The notes below the pieces were generated by a model. That model was not told where the DNA came from. It saw only the letters and a list, made by a program, of their open reading frames with translations, and did not search any database. Made by a program: the position numbers and the translations under genes. From Marsupella aquatica (Eukaryota > Marchantiophyta), in contig OZ316894.1 of assembly GCA_973895155.1 (NCBI GenBank), positions 11,346,001-11,410,000 of the forward strand: DNA of 64,000 nt, read 5' to 3'. The stretch's first letter is position 1. Each line of letters begins with the position of its first letter. Below are positions 60,596-64,000 of this stretch, one piece after another.

Positions 60596-62810
60596 GTCAC
60601 AACTTTGCCCGAGTGAGGATTGGAGATTATGCTAAAGTGTACATCTAATCTACAACGTTCGGAAACTCATTTGAATATTTGCGATTAATGTGTTGCTACC
60701 TTCTTGTACCTACTGCAAAGTAGCGAATCACCCTGGTCACGAATGCCATTATTGTATGAGGCAAAACACCGTCTGAAAGGTGGTGTCAGGGTGCAACTTT
60801 CACGCCTGCAACTTGGGAAACTGTAAATTGAGTTGGTAGAAGCTAGAATTCTGTACTTTTGAGGATATTGCGAGCAGCTCTGTTGCCCAGTCGATTTCGT
60901 TGAACACTTGTCATTGATTGAAACGAAATTCATTTGGAAAGTGGAAATGTTGTCACTAAAAATTAAATGAAAAAGACTTCCAAACAGAGTTTACATAAAA
61001 TATTACCTTTCATCGTCTTTTATGTATGCAAACATTCTATGCAAAGATTCTAAGCTTAATTATACTGAGATAGTTCTTATAGTGGGGTGGGAATAAACTG
61101 GATGTAACATCAAACTAATGTAACAACAAAACGCTTCAATTAATGAAAGCCCTTTCGGCACAGATAGCAAATGTTAGGCAATGCGATATGTGTAAGCACG
61201 AATAACCTTTTCCATATATTTGTTGGAATGACTTTTAGCGATCCCAAGCAGATTGACAAGCCTAGTTAACGAGTTTACTAATTAAATGTCCATTCAATCT
61301 ATCCACGACAATGATTGTCCCGGTTATTTTCCGTGCAAAATATGAAGGTGGAAAAAGCAAATTAGGTGGACAAGTTAAATCTTGAAATCCATAATGTGAA
61401 AGCAAGCGACTGTACTCTGTACATTTGTCGACTAATTTCACATCCCGACGATGCATATTCAGAACTACGGCTACTGGGCACAAGATATGAGCAGCCAGTT
61501 CGTTGGCCCGAAGGATGACGAGTCTGACATACACACTAAAAAGACTAGGACGTAACATTGGGGTTATACGCCGAAAGTTGTGGACCTGACGATGTACACC
61601 AAGAAAAACTTGTCTAGGCTGCACATCTACGCCTAAAGAACCCAACTCCGAAAAACTGTGGTATTCTGGCCGGGTCTAGAAGCCATGAAGTGGAGTCTTG
61701 TGATTGGCTACTTTTAGAAGAAGTTCCCTATCCTGGAGATTTGCAAAGCTCCCTGTTCATTTCATCTTGATTGTTCGAGCAGAGCCCACATAGGAGGGAC
61801 CTCCTCGGAGAATGAACAAACCAGTCTTTCTAGCTTTGCCGTAGGTTTGCAAAGTGAACGGGTTTCCGAGCGACAAATTGCTACACCCGGTGGACGAGGT
61901 TCTCATCTCCTACAAAGATCTTACTCTGATCCCACTCTCTAAGGGCATGGTCAAATTTCAACTTAGAGCATGAGAGGAAATCATGGCCGGAACTGTACAG
62001 TGCCCAACTCGAGAGACAACCTACTCTCGAGCCATCCAACCACTGATTTTACATCTTGGCCTAGTACGAAGTTGTCGCCCTGTCCAAGAACTACTTGGTT
62101 ACCGTTTTATCTTCAATTCCCCCAACAAAATCTGCCTTTCATTAACACGTTGAGCAATCGACCTTCCACTCGGTCAATGTTGAGAAGAACAGCAATTAGT
62201 AATTCTGATTGATTGGGTTGTTTCTTGAAAATAATTTCCTAGATGGCAAGCATGTTATTGAAAAGAAGGGTAATGATATGAAAGTTTCTTTTGCCCTGGA
62301 AATCCATTTTTGATGTGAAAGGTTTTTTGCATGACAGATCTTCACTGCAAAATCTACACTTCAGTTGCGAAGCACAGCACCGTAGCATTGGGGGTAACTA
62401 CTTTAGGGTCGTAACCATTCCAGAGGGCATATGTATCTAGGACACTAATATACACTATGCCGGTGGCAGGCCCGTTCTGTCCTCACCTTTTTTTAGGTCC
62501 GAAAGACGGCTAGTTGGGCTTGTGCTTTGAAATTTAGAACATGAACCAGCTAATCAAGGGCATGGGCCCAATTGTGAGTCTTATGGGAGAAAAGTAACCT
62601 GCATTTATTCCCATTCCAATGGTTAGTCTTGGTGGAGAGGGGAGTTTGATCTAGGTCTCTGTAGATGCCATTAAATTTCCACACTATATTATCCGTTAGT
62701 GGACATTGATGCATACAAGAGAAATGCAAGGTGAGTAAAAGTAAGGCACATAATAATATTCAATATTGACAGTGATTTGTATTTGATGTCTACAATCGTC
62801 TACTGCAACA
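60596..62810. other. Gene-free stretch downstream of the GST gene
   Basis: The first few hundred bases include the GST 3' UTR. Longer minus-strand frames at 61262-61645 and short plus-strand frames near 61970 show no recognisable domain. Confidence 0.45.
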
Positions 62811-62925
62811 ACAACAAAAAGTGCCTTACCTGGAGACAGCCGATCTTAAAGGCTAGAGACCCAATAAAGAGGTGGAAACAAAAGAGAATAACTGGCAACA
62901 CCAAAGTGCCAACAAGCCCAATCTT
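62811..62925 (+). repeat. Dispersed purine-rich repeat, copy C
   Basis: Contains AGTGCCTTACCTGGAGACAG and GGCTAGAGACCCAATAAAGAG, matching 38406-38515. Confidence 0.6.
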
Positions 62926-64000
62926 TTCTTGATATGAGACCTTGCAAGATAAAAGCAAAGTTTATTATGCAAATAACCATTGATTACAATGTCTAATGTC
63001 CATATCCAGGATTTTGATCAGCCCTCAAGACCAAATCAGATTGGGAGCAGGCTGAGGGCTAGATCAAGCTTACTTTGGATGAAGTTCAATGCAAGCTAGA
63101 GACTGTTTAGTGTGAGTGGAGTCCATCTCATCGGAAGGCAAGATTTTGTCCAGCAGCTCTTTGACAAACTCAGGCTTGAAGATGGGGTACATGGATACCA
63201 ATGAGCGAATCAGAAGATTAAGGAAGCAAAAATGGTGTGCTGTGATGCAAACAAAATATAGAGAAAATGACTCTCAATATTTGTATTCTGATTGTTCGTA
63301 TCAAAGAGAACCTGAGCCAGATGAGTTTCCCCATGGGATTGGGCTTCATTATCCCATCATACCTCGGAAAGGTATACTTTGCACAGACTTACAATTGTCC
63401 CCAAAATGTAAATCTCTATCTCTAATAGCAGCAATGTGGTTGTTGGAATATCATTATTCCTAGTGCTTGTTAATTAAGTGACAATCAGACCTATGTCATA
63501 CAGAAGTTGACTATGACTGTGAAGACATTTGTGAGGATGAAGCTATCACTTTGTCAAGGACAAAAGAGGAAGATGTTCCTCTTTACATGCAGCCTGTAAC
63601 GTCCTCCAAAGACAAGAATACAAGACATGTACTAGTCTTTCCACACAGAAACAAACCCCCCTTCAAACATCAACACAAAAAAAATCTGGTAAACTCAATC
63701 TGCGTTCACTCCATCCTTCTCTCTTTCAAAGGTTCTTCCTTGCTGCTTGTTGTATGTTACTTCCTTTGTTCAACTCTGGTCGAACTTAGGATCATTGTTG
63801 AACATTCATGAAACATCAGTTGACCTTCACTAGTATGGTTACTTTTCTGCAATTCCCTAGACTCAGTGTTCCTTTGGGTACTAAGTTTCAAAATATTTCA
63901 AGCATTGTTCGATGGATGATGGAAAACTAGTCGACAGCTATGCATTCCATTGTGTGAAGGCCTTGATGTCAAGACATATTGTAATCCATGAGTGGCTGTC
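62926..64000. other. Gene-free right edge
   Basis: Open frames at 63116-63463 and 63551-63811 have mixed charged composition and no recognised domain. A gene continuing beyond the window cannot be excluded. Confidence 0.4.

Noticed and set aside
61262-61645. 127-codon minus-strand frame, considered as retroelement debris
   Set aside because: No reverse transcriptase, protease or integrase motif is present.

Overview
The window looks like nuclear DNA of a land plant. The reasons are GT-AG introns, a HECATE-type bHLH factor, a TCHQD-like glutathione transferase, two genes for probable plastid proteins, and a CACTA (En/Spm) transposon with Tnp2, DUF4218 and DUF4216-type domains. Short introns, an intronless bHLH gene and dense degenerate minisatellites would suit a moss, lycophyte or fern, but the sequence alone does not settle the lineage.

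Layout. 1-1.4 kb: a multi-exon gene of unknown function on the minus strand, its 3' part reaching a tandem repeat at the window edge. 1.4-17.3 kb: no convincing gene, only old duplications and dispersed repeats. 17,345-27,598: a complete but decayed 10.25-kb CACTA element with matching TAT target duplications, imperfect terminal inverted repeats and GCGA-rich subterminal zones. It holds three gene remnants: a lysine-rich coiled-coil gene on the minus strand, a divergent plus-strand gene with a Cys-rich segment and a SET domain, and the Tnp2 transposase. 27.6-34.8 kb: repeats. 34.9-36.6 kb: the HECATE-like bHLH gene with a GA-rich leader. 36.6-48.5 kb: repeats, a GC-rich tandem island and a cluster of GA microsatellites. 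48.5-54.2 kb: two minus-strand genes for probable plastid proteins, one a multi-pass membrane protein. 55.2-57.7 kb: an AAACT microsatellite and a 57-bp minisatellite split by a probable solo LTR. 58.4-60.6 kb: the three-exon GST gene. 60.6-64 kb: nothing recognised.

How it fits together. The three recognised host genes plus the DUF-like plastid gene sit in 35-61 kb with intact splice phases, while 2-34 kb and 37-48 kb are repeat territory. The most unusual item is the SET-domain gene inside the CACTA element. It lies between the divergent accessory gene and the transposase, shares their decay, and so appears to have been element cargo before the copy died.
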